Positions 49,985 to 59,149 of a stretch of 64,000 bases of DNA are shown piece by piece. The stretch's first letter is position 1. Each line of letters begins with the position of its first letter. The notes under the pieces were generated by a model that had not been told where the DNA came from, did no database searches, and saw only the letters and a list, made by a program, of their open reading frames with translations. The stretch covers positions 1-64,000 of the forward strand of contig JAAYVD010000023.1 in the NCBI GenBank assembly GCA_012517355.1, given 5' to 3'. Source of the stretch: Candidatus Rifleibacteriota bacterium. GTDB lineage: Bacteria > Muiribacteriota > Ozemobacteria > Ozemobacterales > Ozemobacteraceae. A program made the translations under genes and the position numbers.

Positions 49985-52318
49985 ATGCTGAGGCATCTGG
50001 TGCGACTGGTCCTTGTGGTGTCCTGTTGTCTGGGGTGGCTGGCCGGGCCGGTCCTGGCCGACGGGATGATCATCCCCTTCGAACCGGGCGACCCCGTCCG
50101 GCCCCGGGTCATCTTCCGGCCCCCCGAGCCCGATCAGAGTTTCACCGTGCCCCTGTCGGTGACTCGGCACCGCGTGACGGTCGACATCAAGGACGTGGCC
50201 GCCTCCACCAAGGTCGATCAGGCGTTCTACAACCACCTGAACCGCACCATCGAGGGGCTGTATATCTTCCCCCTGCCGGTGGGCGCCTCCATCAGCGGGT
50301 TCGCCATGGACATCGAAGGCCGCATGACCAAGGGGGAACTGCTCGACGCGGACAAGGCGCGCAACATCTACGAGGACATCGTCCGCCAGATGCGTGACCC
50401 CGGCCTGCTCGAGTTCATGGGCACCGGCCTGTTCAAGACCCGCATCTACCCGATCGAAGGCCTGAAGGAGAAACAGGTCAAGATCGAGTACCAGGAGGCC
50501 CTGAAAACCGAAGGGAACCTCATCCGCTACGTCTATCCCCTGAACATCGAACGGTTCTCGCAGGAACCGATGAAGGACGTCTCGCTCGAGATCAAGATCA
50601 CCTCGAAAACCCCGATCACGACCATCTATTCCCCGACCCACTCGGTTTCCATCAAGAAACACGGCGACAACGAGGCCACCATCGGGTTCGAGGCCGACTC
50701 GGTCAGGCCCGACAAGGATTTCGTCCTCTACTACGCGGTCTCGCAGAAGGACCTGTCGATGTCCCTGCTGACCCACCGGCCCGACCCGTCGGAAGACGGC
50801 ACCTTCATGCTGATGCTCTCCCCGCGGTCGGAACTGCAGATGAAGCAGGCCCCCGCCATCGACGTGGCCCTGGTCATGGACACGTCCGGCAGCATGGCCG
50901 GCCCCAAGATGGACCAGGCCCGCAAGTCGCTGGAATACTGCGTCAACGCCCTCCAGAAGGGGAACCGCTTCTTCCTCGAATCGTTCGCCACCGAGGTCGA
51001 CTCGTACAAGACCGAGCTGGTCGAGATGGATGACCAGGTACGGGTCGGCGCCCTCGAATACGTCAAGCGCCTGGAACCGGTCGGCGGCACCAACATCTCC
51101 GAAGCCCTCCTGCGCGCCGTCGAGGCCCTGAAGAAGAAGGGCGGCGACCGACCCGCCTTCGTCATCTTCATCACCGACGGCAAACCGACCGCCGGCCTGA
51201 CCGAGCCCGAGGAGATCCTGCGCGAAGTGAAGAAGGCCAACGACGGCAAGATCCGCATCTTCAGCTTCGGCGTCGGCGACCAGCTCAACGCCACCCTGCT
51301 CGACCAGCTGGCCGAACAGAACGGCGGCACCTCCGACTACGTCGGCGAGTCCGAGGACATCGAGGCCAAGGTCTCGACCCTGTTCAGCAAGCTCACCCAC
51401 CCGGTGATGACCGACCCCAGCCTCGAGATCCGCAACGTCGATGTCTCCCAGATCTACCCGCAGCGCGTCCCCGACATCTTCAAGGGCACCAACCTGATGA
51501 TCACCGGCCGCTACCGCAAGCCCGGCGACGCCCTCATCTCCCTCTCGGGAACCATCGACGGCCAGCCGGTCAAGCTCGACTACGAGGCCACCTTCCCCGA
51601 GCGCGAGACCGAGAACGGCTTCGTCGCCCGCATCTGGGCCACCCGCAAGATCGGCTTCCTCCTCGAGCAGATCCGCAAGTCCGGCGCCGACCAGGAGCTG
51701 AAGGACGAGATCGTCATGCTCGCCAAGCGATACGGCATCCTGACCCCCTTCACCTCCTTCCTCGTCCTCGAGGACAAGGAGATCAGCCGCGGCCCGAACC
51801 TGCGCCGCGCCATGATGCCCGAAGAGTCCCTTGGCGCACCCCCCAGCCCGGCGTTCGAGGAGGCCAGGTCCCGCTTCTCGGCCGACGGCCTGAGCTCCAA
51901 GAGTGAGGGTGCCGACGCCGTCGATGCCTCTCGCGAAATGCAGGCCATGAAGGCCGCGGACGCCCCCGCTGCCGCCCCCTCCATGGCCCCGGGCGCCGCC
52001 GGCGGCGGCTACTCCGGCCGCCTGCGCGCCGTGCGCGGCGCGACCCCGGCCGGCGGCTTGAAGGCCCCCCCCACCAAGATGGTCGGCGAGCGCACCTTCT
52101 ACCAGCTCGACGGCAAATGGGTCGACAGCCAGGTGAAGGGCGAGAAGGCCGATCTGGTCGTGAAGGCCTACTCCGATGCCTACTTCGCCCTGCTCGCCAA
52201 GCACCCCACCCTGGGCAAGTTCCTGGCCGTGGGCGACCGGGTCGTCCTGGTCATCGACGGCAAGACCGTCGAGATCAGCCCCGACTCGGGGGTCACCGAC
52301 CAGGGCGACCTGTTCTAG
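49985..52318 (+). CDS. Secreted VIT and von Willebrand factor A domain protein
   Basis: 777 residues. A signal peptide (1-25) is followed by a VIT domain (about 45-165: KVDQAFYNHLNRTIEGLYIFPLP), then a VWA domain (about 290-465) with a complete MIDAS: D299-T-S-G-S303, a Thr-containing loop (GGTNISEAL) and FITDGKP. The C-terminal third is lower in complexity (Ala/Pro/Ser-rich, about 610-690) and ends in a small domain (RTFYQLDGKWVDSQ). This is the architecture of inter-alpha-trypsin-inhibitor heavy-chain-like bacterial proteins, metal-dependent adhesins or envelope scaffolds. GGAGGAG precedes the ATG. A strong stem-loop follows, so it is probably a single-gene unit. Confidence 0.92.
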   Translation: MLRHLVRLVLVVSCCLGWLAGPVLADGMIIPFEPGDPVRPRVIFRPPEPDQSFTVPLSVTRHRVTVDIKDVAASTKVDQAFYNHLNRTIEGLYIFPLPVGASISGFAMDIEGRMTKGELLDADKARNIYEDIVRQMRDPGLLEFMGTGLFKTRIYPIEGLKEKQVKIEYQEALKTEGNLIRYVYPLNIERFSQEPMKDVSLEIKITSKTPITTIYSPTHSVSIKKHGDNEATIGFEADSVRPDKDFVLYYAVSQKDLSMSLLTHRPDPSEDGTFMLMLSPRSELQMKQAPAIDVALVMDTSGSMAGPKMDQARKSLEYCVNALQKGNRFFLESFATEVDSYKTELVEMDDQVRVGALEYVKRLEPVGGTNISEALLRAVEALKKKGGDRPAFVIFITDGKPTAGLTEPEEILREVKKANDGKIRIFSFGVGDQLNATLLDQLAEQNGGTSDYVGESEDIEAKVSTLFSKLTHPVMTDPSLEIRNVDVSQIYPQRVPDIFKGTNLMITGRYRKPGDALISLSGTIDGQPVKLDYEATFPERETENGFVARIWATRKIGFLLEQIRKSGADQELKDEIVMLAKRYGILTPFTSFLVLEDKEISRGPNLRRAMMPEESLGAPPSPAFEEARSRFSADGLSSKSEGADAVDASREMQAMKAADAPAAAPSMAPGAAGGGYSGRLRAVRGATPAGGLKAPPTKMVGERTFYQLDGKWVDSQVKGEKADLVVKAYSDAYFALLAKHPTLGKFLAVGDRVVLVIDGKTVEISPDSGVTDQGDLF

Positions 52319-52338
52319 CCCGCTCTACCGGCCCCTTC

Positions 52339-52374
52339 ACGGCCGCCGGCCCCGTTCCGGGCCGGCGGCCGTCT
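52339..52374 (+). terminator. Strong stem-loop after the VIT/VWA gene
   Basis: A perfect 14-bp stem (52339-52352 with 52359-52372) with a six-base loop CGTTCC, followed by TCTCCCATT rather than a T-run. It is likely a terminator or an mRNA 3' end stabiliser. Confidence 0.6.
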
Positions 52375-52416
52375 CCCATTCCCCCGGCCTTTCCCGGCAT
52401 GAATTCCGGCCCGGGC

Positions 52417-52427
52417 TGTGCTATCAT
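52417..52427 (+). promoter_or_regulatory. Extended -10 promoter of the nucleoside transporter gene
   Basis: TGTGC-TATCAT (TATCAT 52422-52427), no clear -35. The GTG start is 34 bases downstream, the same spacing as at 45281. Confidence 0.55.
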
Positions 52428-52460
52428 GCCGCCAATCCCCAAGGGAAGGAAGAAGACCCC

Positions 52461-53753
52461 GTGGAAAAGTTCCTCAGCCTGACCGGCATCGCGATCCAGA
52501 TCCTCATCTGCTACGCCCTCTCCACCAACCGCAAGGCGATCAACTGGCGCCTGGTCGCCATGGGCATCGGCCTGCAGGCCGTGTTCGCCTGGCTCATCAT
52601 CGTCACCGGACCCGGCAAGGCGTTCTTCGCCATGATGAACGACGTCATCGTCACCATCCTCAACTTCACCGGGGAAGGGGCGAAGTTCGTCTTTGGCAAC
52701 CTCGCCGACGCTGGCGCCGAGAAGGGGGCCGGCTTCATCTTCGCCACGCAGGTGCTGCCCACCATCATCTTCTTCTCCTCGTTCATGACCATCCTGTATC
52801 ACCTGGGCATCATGCAGAAACTCGTCTACGCCATCGCCGTGGTCATGCAAAGGACCATGAAGACCTCGGGCGCCGAGTCGCTGAGCGCCGCCGCCAACAT
52901 CTTCGTCGGCCAGACCGAGGCCCCCCTCGTCATCAAACCGTTCGTCGGCAAGATGACCCTGTCGGAACTGAACTGCATCATGGTCGGTGGCATGGCCACC
53001 ATCGCCGGCGGCGTCATGGCCGCCTACGTCGGCATGATGAAGGACAAGTTCCCCGAGATCGCCGGCCACCTGATGGCCGCCTCGGTCATGTCGGCCCCCG
53101 CCGCCATGGTCTTCGCCAAGATCATGGTTCCCGAGACCGAGGTGCCCGAAACCTCGGGAAGCTGCGAACTGAAGGTCGAGAAGATCGACCAGAACGTCAT
53201 CGACGCCGCCGCCCGCGGCGCCTCCGAAGGCATGAGCCTCGCCCTCAACGTCGCCGCCATGCTGATCGCCTTCATCGCCATCATCGCCATGGGCAACTCC
53301 GCCTGGCAGTTCCTCTGCAAGGGCGTCACCGGCGTCTCCGGTCTCGACCTCGGCGCCATCAACACCCTCGAAAAACTGATGGGCTGGGTCAACGCCCCCC
53401 TGGCCTGGATGATGGGCGTCGCCCGGGAAGACCTGCTGGTGGCCGGCCAGCTGCTCGGCGAGAAGACGGTTCTGAACGAGTTCGTGGCCTACGCCCACCT
53501 CGGCGACATCGTCAACGGCACCTTCCTCCGCGACGGCGTGCCCGTGGTGGTGCAGAAACGCACCTGGGTCATCCTCACCTACGCCTGCTGCGGCTTTGCC
53601 AACTTCGGATCGATCGGCATCCAGCTCGGCGGCATCGGCGGCCTCGCCCCCCACCGGCGCGGCGACCTCGCCAACCTCGGCATCCGCGCCCTCATCGCCG
53701 GCACCTTCGCCAGCTACCAGACCGCCAACATCGCCGGCATCCTCGTCGAGTAG
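52461..53753 (+). CDS. Concentrative nucleoside transporter (CNT/NupC family)
   Basis: A 430-residue inner-membrane symporter for nucleosides, driven by H+ or Na+. It has many membrane helices and the CNT core motifs: GQTEAPLVIKPFVGKMTLSEL (the first re-entrant loop region) and CGFANFGSIGIQLGGIGGLAP near the C-terminus, where the second nucleoside-contact motif lies. The start GTG 52461 is preceded by GGAAGGA and gives the usual MEKFLSL N-terminus. It is followed after 8 bases by the DUF1186 gene. Confidence 0.93.
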   Translation: MEKFLSLTGIAIQILICYALSTNRKAINWRLVAMGIGLQAVFAWLIIVTGPGKAFFAMMNDVIVTILNFTGEGAKFVFGNLADAGAEKGAGFIFATQVLPTIIFFSSFMTILYHLGIMQKLVYAIAVVMQRTMKTSGAESLSAAANIFVGQTEAPLVIKPFVGKMTLSELNCIMVGGMATIAGGVMAAYVGMMKDKFPEIAGHLMAASVMSAPAAMVFAKIMVPETEVPETSGSCELKVEKIDQNVIDAAARGASEGMSLALNVAAMLIAFIAIIAMGNSAWQFLCKGVTGVSGLDLGAINTLEKLMGWVNAPLAWMMGVAREDLLVAGQLLGEKTVLNEFVAYAHLGDIVNGTFLRDGVPVVVQKRTWVILTYACCGFANFGSIGIQLGGIGGLAPHRRGDLANLGIRALIAGTFASYQTANIAGILVE

Positions 53754-53761
53754 CCATCCCG

Positions 53762-54796
<1,035 letters not shown>

Positions 54797-54915
54797 CCCG
54801 GCACCCCCAGTGGGCGGCCGCGGCGCCGCCGGCAGCCTCACCCCCCGCCGTCCGTCGGCTTGCTCCCCAGGACCCACCCGCCTTTCCGGCCGGATCCAGA
54901 AGGGGGGCGACTCCC

Positions 54916-55184
54916 ACTGACCCCGAGATCAAGGCCGACCTGGTCGCCCGCCTCGCCGACCGCTTCGCGCTCTCCAAAACCCTCGCCACCGCGGTCGTCC
55001 GGGGCATCCTCGACGATCTCACCGCCGCCCTCCTCGCCGACGGCCCATCGAGCTCCGCCGCTTCGGAGTGTTCAAAGTCATCCGCCAGGCCCCCCGCGAG
55101 AGAATGACTATGGGGAAAGGTGAAATCGTCGAAGAGACCCGGAAAGCCCGCGACAACCCGCCAAGCAGTTCACCTACGACCTGA
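54916..55184 (+). pseudogene. Broken HU/IHF-like DNA-binding protein gene
   Basis: In one frame the translation IKADLVARLADRFALSKTLA and onward to LLADG matches the N-terminal helices of HU-family proteins. At about 55043-55047 the homology moves to another frame, IELRRFGVFKV, the next HU strand pair, so at least one base is missing. The expected start codon position (54916-54918) reads ACT although a good purine-rich ribosome site lies before it. The DNA-binding arm and C-terminal helix are not recognisable beyond about 55100. Together these indicate a decayed gene, unless the sequence has an indel error. Confidence 0.6.
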
Positions 55185-55340
55185 GGGCAGTTTACCAGGC
55201 CCCAAAAGTGAGGAGCGGCAAACCGACATGGAATTCGTTTCCCCTCCCCGGAGAATGAAGGCTCAGGCGTGAGGGGAAACCCCGACCCTCTCCTCACGCC
55301 GGGGATGGTTGCCGCCTAGCTGACGAAGGCCTGAGCGGCC

Positions 55341-56021
55341 TCAGGAGGTGACCCCCGGCAGGTCAGTGAGGATGCGATCGCGGCTGGCCGGCCCGAGGTC
55401 GTCGACCACCAGGTCGGCCGGCGAGAGGTCCTGCCGTCCCGACGCCGGGTTCCGCACCCCGACGCAGAACATACCGGCCGCCTTGGCGGCGCGCACCCCG
55501 TTGCCGGAGTCCTCGACGACCGCGCACCGGGCGGGTTCGTGCCCACCCAGGCGGGCCGCCTGCAGGAAGATGTCGGGCGCGGGCTTGCCGTTGGTCACCT
55601 CGTCACCTGCCACCGACGCCCCGAAGAAGGGCCGCAACCCGGTCCTTTCCAGAACGCAGTCCACGTTTTTCCGGGGGGTGGAGGAGGCCAGCCCGAGGAA
55701 GACTCCCCGGCGGGACAACCCTTCCAGCAGGTCCCGCGCCCCCGCAATGGGATCCAATCGCGCCTGCGACAGCAAAAACCGGTGGAAGGCTTCGGTCTCC
55801 TGGGCCGCCAGGTCCACCGCGGTCTCGGGGAGCCGGTACCGGACCCGCACCTTCTCCCACATGGTCACCATGCCCATTCCCGCGTAACATTCGAAATCCG
55901 CCCGGGTGATGGCGATCCCCCGCTCCGCGAAGAACCGCCGGTTGACCTCGAAATACCAGGGCTCGGAGTCGATGAGGACCCCATCCATGTCAAAAATAAC
56001 CATGTTGTACAAAGCCCTCAT
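55341..56021 (-). CDS. HAD-family hydrolase (beta-phosphoglucomutase-like)
   Basis: A 226-residue HAD hydrolase with a small alpha-helical cap (type C1). Motif I is FDMDGVLIDSEP (nucleophile and acid/base Asp near residues 10-12), motif II LASST, motif III lysine in NGKPAPDIF, motif IV VVEDSGNGVRAA. These fit beta-phosphoglucomutase or sugar-phosphate phosphatases such as YniC/GPH-like enzymes. ATG 56021 has GGGGAGG 5 bases upstream. It starts 41 bases after phoU and is the last gene of the phosphate operon, so a phosphatase role there is plausible. Confidence 0.88.
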   Translation of the reverse strand: MRALYNMVIFDMDGVLIDSEPWYFEVNRRFFAERGIAITRADFECYAGMGMVTMWEKVRVRYRLPETAVDLAAQETEAFHRFLLSQARLDPIAGARDLLEGLSRRGVFLGLASSTPRKNVDCVLERTGLRPFFGASVAGDEVTNGKPAPDIFLQAARLGGHEPARCAVVEDSGNGVRAAKAAGMFCVGVRNPASGRQDLSPADLVVDDLGPASRDRILTDLPGVTS

Positions 56022-56062
56022 GCCGCCTCCCCGGACCACGCCGGATCGCTGTTCCCGCCGGC

Positions 56063-56734
56063 TCATTCCAGGCCGAGGCCGCGGTGCCGGACGTCGAGCC
56101 CCTTCTTCATGAAGATGGCCACCTCCGCCAGGTTGCAGGCCATGTCGGCAACCTGTTCGAGGGACCGGGCGACCGCCAGGAAGTTCAGGTGGAGGTCGAT
56201 CGCCCCCGGGTCTTTCTTCATCTCCTGCCGCAACCACTGGAACAGCGCCTCGAACGCGTCGTCAATCGTGTCGTCCCCCAGGAAGACGGCGTCGGCCAGC
56301 TCCTCGTTCAGCGAGTCGAGCACCATGCAGCCGTCGCGGAACAGGCTCCTGACCATCACCTGCAGCTCGTAGACGGCGGGCGGATACTCGCGACAGCCGA
56401 GTTCCCGCAGGTCCATGATCCGGCGGCACATGGCGCAGATCTGGTCGCCGGCCCGCTCGTAATCGGAGGTCAGCTTGATGGCCCCGATCAGCCGCCGCAG
56501 ATCGGAAGCCGTCGGCTGGTAGAGGGCGATGATCTTCCACGCCAGGTCGTCGATCTTGATCTGGAAGCGGTTCACGTCCGTCTCCAGGTCGAAGATCCGG
56601 TCGAAATCCTCCTTGGCCAGCACCGCCAGCGGTTTCAAGGCCAGGTCGAGCATGCCGAGAACGGCCTGGGTCATCTCCAGGATCTTCTCCCGCAGTTCCT
56701 GGATCTCGTCGTCCATGTGCCGCTTGATGATCAT
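56063..56734 (-). CDS. phoU: Phosphate transport regulator PhoU
   Basis: A 223-residue all-helical protein with two PhoU three-helix bundles. It links Pst transport to the PhoR/PhoB two-component system. Typical elements are the N-terminal DDEIQELREKILEMTQAVLGML helix, LETDVNRFQIKIDDLAWKIIALYQP, and the acidic metal-binding patches TSDYERAGDQ and ARSLEQVADMACNLAE. It lies 25 bases after pstB1, in standard pst operon order. Confidence 0.94.
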   Translation of the reverse strand: MIIKRHMDDEIQELREKILEMTQAVLGMLDLALKPLAVLAKEDFDRIFDLETDVNRFQIKIDDLAWKIIALYQPTASDLRRLIGAIKLTSDYERAGDQICAMCRRIMDLRELGCREYPPAVYELQVMVRSLFRDGCMVLDSLNEELADAVFLGDDTIDDAFEALFQWLRQEMKKDPGAIDLHLNFLAVARSLEQVADMACNLAEVAIFMKKGLDVRHRGLGLE

Positions 56735-56759
56735 GGGCTGCTCCTTGCCCGGCCGTCCG

Positions 56760-57518
56760 TCAGCCGAACTTGCCGGTGATGTAGTCTTCGGTGCGGGGAT
56801 CCCGCGGGTTCCGGAAGACCCGGGTGGTCTGGTCGAACTCGATGAGTTCCCCCAGCAGCATGTAGCCGGTCACGTCCGAGATCCGGGCCGCCTGCTGCAT
56901 CGAGTGGGTGACGATCACGATGGTGTACTGCTGCTTGAGCCGCAGGATCAGCTCCTCGACCTTCTCGGTGCCGAGCGGGTCGAGTGAGGAACACGGCTCG
57001 TCCATCAGCAGGATCTTCGGTTGGATGGCGATCGCCCGGGCAATGCACAGCCGCTGCTGGAAATCGGGGGACAGGGACAGGGCGTTCTCGTCGAGCCGGT
57101 CGGCCAGGTCCTTCCACAGGTCGACCGCCCGCAGGCTTTCTTCCACGGCCTGCCCGAGCCGGGCGCGGTCAGCCACCCCGGCGATGCGGAAGCCGAAGAC
57201 GAGGTTGTCGAAGACCGAGGCGGGAAAGGGGTTGGGATGCTGGAAGACCATGCCCACCTCGCGCCGCAACTCGGTCACGTCGAACCGCGGATCGAAGATG
57301 TCCCGGCCCAGCACCCGCAACAGCCCGGTGGCGCGGGTCTCGGTCACCAGGTCGCTCATCCGGTTGAGGACCCGCAGCAGGGTCGACTTGCCGCACCCCG
57401 ACGGCCCGATCAGCGCCGTCACCCGGTTGGCCTCGATCTCCAGGGAGATCTCCTTCAGCGCCTGGAAGGTGCCATAGTAGAAGTTCAGGCTGCGGGCCTC
57501 GACGACCGGCTGGTTCAT
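56760..57518 (-). CDS. pstB: Phosphate ABC transporter ATP-binding protein (PstB1, degenerate signature)
   Basis: A 252-residue ABC ATPase energising phosphate import. Walker A is GPSGCGKST (38-46), Q-loop Q93, Walker B with catalytic E174, D-loop SSLDP, H-loop H205. The ABC signature, however, reads LSPDFQQRL (149-157) instead of LSGGQQQRL, so the Gly-Gly that contacts the ATP gamma-phosphate is lost. The ATG overlaps the stop of the second pstB by four bases. The two are therefore co-translated and likely pair. Confidence 0.93.
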   Translation of the reverse strand: MNQPVVEARSLNFYYGTFQALKEISLEIEANRVTALIGPSGCGKSTLLRVLNRMSDLVTETRATGLLRVLGRDIFDPRFDVTELRREVGMVFQHPNPFPASVFDNLVFGFRIAGVADRARLGQAVEESLRAVDLWKDLADRLDENALSLSPDFQQRLCIARAIAIQPKILLMDEPCSSLDPLGTEKVEELILRLKQQYTIVIVTHSMQQAARISDVTGYMLLGELIEFDQTTRVFRNPRDPRTEDYITGKFG

Positions 57519-58309
57519 CCGAACCTCCCCGAGATGTAGTCGTCGGTCCGGTCGTCCACGGGGTTCGTGAACACCTGCTGGGTCGGCCCCTCCTCGACCA
57601 GCTTCGCCATCAGGAAGAAGGCGGTGCGGTCAGCCAGCCGGGCGGCCTGCTTGGTGTTGTTGGTGACCAGGATGCAGGTGGTGCGGTGCTTCATCGCCAC
57701 GAGTGCCTCTTCGATGCGGGCCGTGGAGATGGGGTCGAGGGCGGAACACGGCTCGTCGAGCAGCAGCAGCTTCGGGCGCAGGGCCAGGGTGCGGGCCAGG
57801 GCCAGCCGCTGCTTCTGCCCCCCCGACAGCCGGTTGGCGTTCAGGCTCAGGCGGTCCTTGACCTCGTCCCACAGGTTGGCGGCCCGCAGCGTCTCCTCGA
57901 CGATGGCGTCGAGCTCCCCGCGCGAGGTCACCCCCGCCAGGCGCGGCCCGAAGGTCACGTTGTCGGCGATCGACAGGTCGAGGGCCTGGGGCTTGTCGAA
58001 GCAGAACCCCACCTCCCGGCGCAACTGGTACGGGTCGCGCCCCGGGTCGAAGATCTCCTTCCCCTCGAACCGCAGACTGCCCTCGACCTGGCCGGGAGCG
58101 GTCACCTCCTGCAGGCGGTTGATCAGCCGCAGGAAGGTGGATTTCCCCGAGCGGCTCGGGCCGATGATGCCGAAGATGGTTCCCCTCTCGACCCCCAACG
58201 TGATGCCCTCGAGAGCCTTCTGACCCGGCCCCTTGGCGGAGGGAGGATAGGTGAACGACAGGCCGGTCGCCTCCAGGATCAGGTCGCGCGGGCGCGCTTC
58301 GGGGGTCAT
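57515..58309 (-). CDS. Second PstB-type ATP-binding protein (PstB2, altered Q and H loops)
   Basis: A 264-residue ABC ATPase with intact Walker A GPSRSGKST (50-58), Walker B/Glu (E186) and a canonical signature LSGGQKQRL (161-169). The Q-loop glutamine is D105 (FCFDKP) and the H-loop histidine is N217 (LVTNNT), so its own nucleotide site should be poorly active. It begins with ATGA overlapping the pstA stop and ends with ATGA overlapping pstB1. With PstB1 it probably makes a heterodimer. The longer in-frame extension upstream to 59092 runs through pstA in another frame and is not real. Confidence 0.9.
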   Translation of the reverse strand: MTPEARPRDLILEATGLSFTYPPSAKGPGQKALEGITLGVERGTIFGIIGPSRSGKSTFLRLINRLQEVTAPGQVEGSLRFEGKEIFDPGRDPYQLRREVGFCFDKPQALDLSIADNVTFGPRLAGVTSRGELDAIVEETLRAANLWDEVKDRLSLNANRLSGGQKQRLALARTLALRPKLLLLDEPCSALDPISTARIEEALVAMKHRTTCILVTNNTKQAARLADRTAFFLMAKLVEEGPTQQVFTNPVDDRTDDYISGRFG

Positions 58310-59148
58310 CGCGACGACCTCCTGGCCACCAGGACGGCGGCGGCGGTGTTGATCAGCAGGATCATGCCGACCAACGCCAGCGCCGTGGTGTTGGCCATTT
58401 CCATGCTGATGCCCTCGCGGGCCAGCAGGTAGAAGTGCACCGCCATCGACCGCGCCGAATCGAGCGGCGAGGTCGGCATCTCCATCGAGATCCCGGTGGT
58501 GAAGATGACGCAGGCGGTCTCCCCCATCACCCGGCCCAGGGCCAGGATGACGCCGGTGATGATGCCGCGCCGGGCCTGGGGCAGCACGATGTGCCAGATG
58601 ACCTGCGACTTGGTCGCCCCCAGGGAGAAGCCCACCTGGCGAAGCACCGCCGGCACCGCCTTGATGGCCTCCTCGGAGGTGCGGATGATGGTCGGCAGCA
58701 CCATGCAGGCCAGCGTCAGGGCCCCGGACAGGATCGACCAGCCCAGGCCCAGGTGGACGACGAACAGGATGAACCCGAACAGCCCGAAGATGATCGAGGG
58801 GATGCCGGCCAGGCATTCCGCGCCGAACCGGATCACGGTGGTCACCCACCCTTCGCGGGTGTACTCGGTCAGGTAGACGGCGGTGCCGATCCCCAAAGGC
58901 ACCGCGATGGCCAGGGCCAGGACCGCCAGCACCATGGTCGACACCAGGATGGGCAGGATCCCGCCCTCCCGGCCCAGGTCCTTCGGGAAATCGAGGAAGA
59001 AGCCGATCGTGAGCCGGTCCCCGCCGTGCCAGACGAGGTAGGCCAGGATCGCCACCAGCACCGCGACGACCGCCATGGTCATGCCCAGGCACAGCCTCTG
59101 GCCGAGGCGGTTCCAGCGGAGGTTGTCCTGCCGGGTCTCGGGAGTCAT
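58306..59148 (-). CDS. pstA: Phosphate ABC transporter permease PstA
   Basis: A 280-residue inner-membrane permease with six helices. It carries the EAA-like loop RQVGFSLGATKSQVIWHIVLPQA (coupling helix) and the family segments PSIIFGLFGFILFV and ALGRVMGETACVIF. Its ATG is one base after the pstC stop, and its stop overlaps the next ATG. It pairs with PstC to form the channel. Confidence 0.95.
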   Translation of the reverse strand: MTPETRQDNLRWNRLGQRLCLGMTMAVVAVLVAILAYLVWHGGDRLTIGFFLDFPKDLGREGGILPILVSTMVLAVLALAIAVPLGIGTAVYLTEYTREGWVTTVIRFGAECLAGIPSIIFGLFGFILFVVHLGLGWSILSGALTLACMVLPTIIRTSEEAIKAVPAVLRQVGFSLGATKSQVIWHIVLPQARRGIITGVILALGRVMGETACVIFTTGISMEMPTSPLDSARSMAVHFYLLAREGISMEMANTTALALVGMILLINTAAAVLVARRSSR

Positions 59149-59149
59149 C

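Noticed and set aside
57515-59092. Fusion of PstA and PstB2 in one 525-residue frame
   Set aside because: The N-terminal half is pstA DNA in a different frame, with shadow-like composition; ATG 58309 in an ATGA overlap is the real start.
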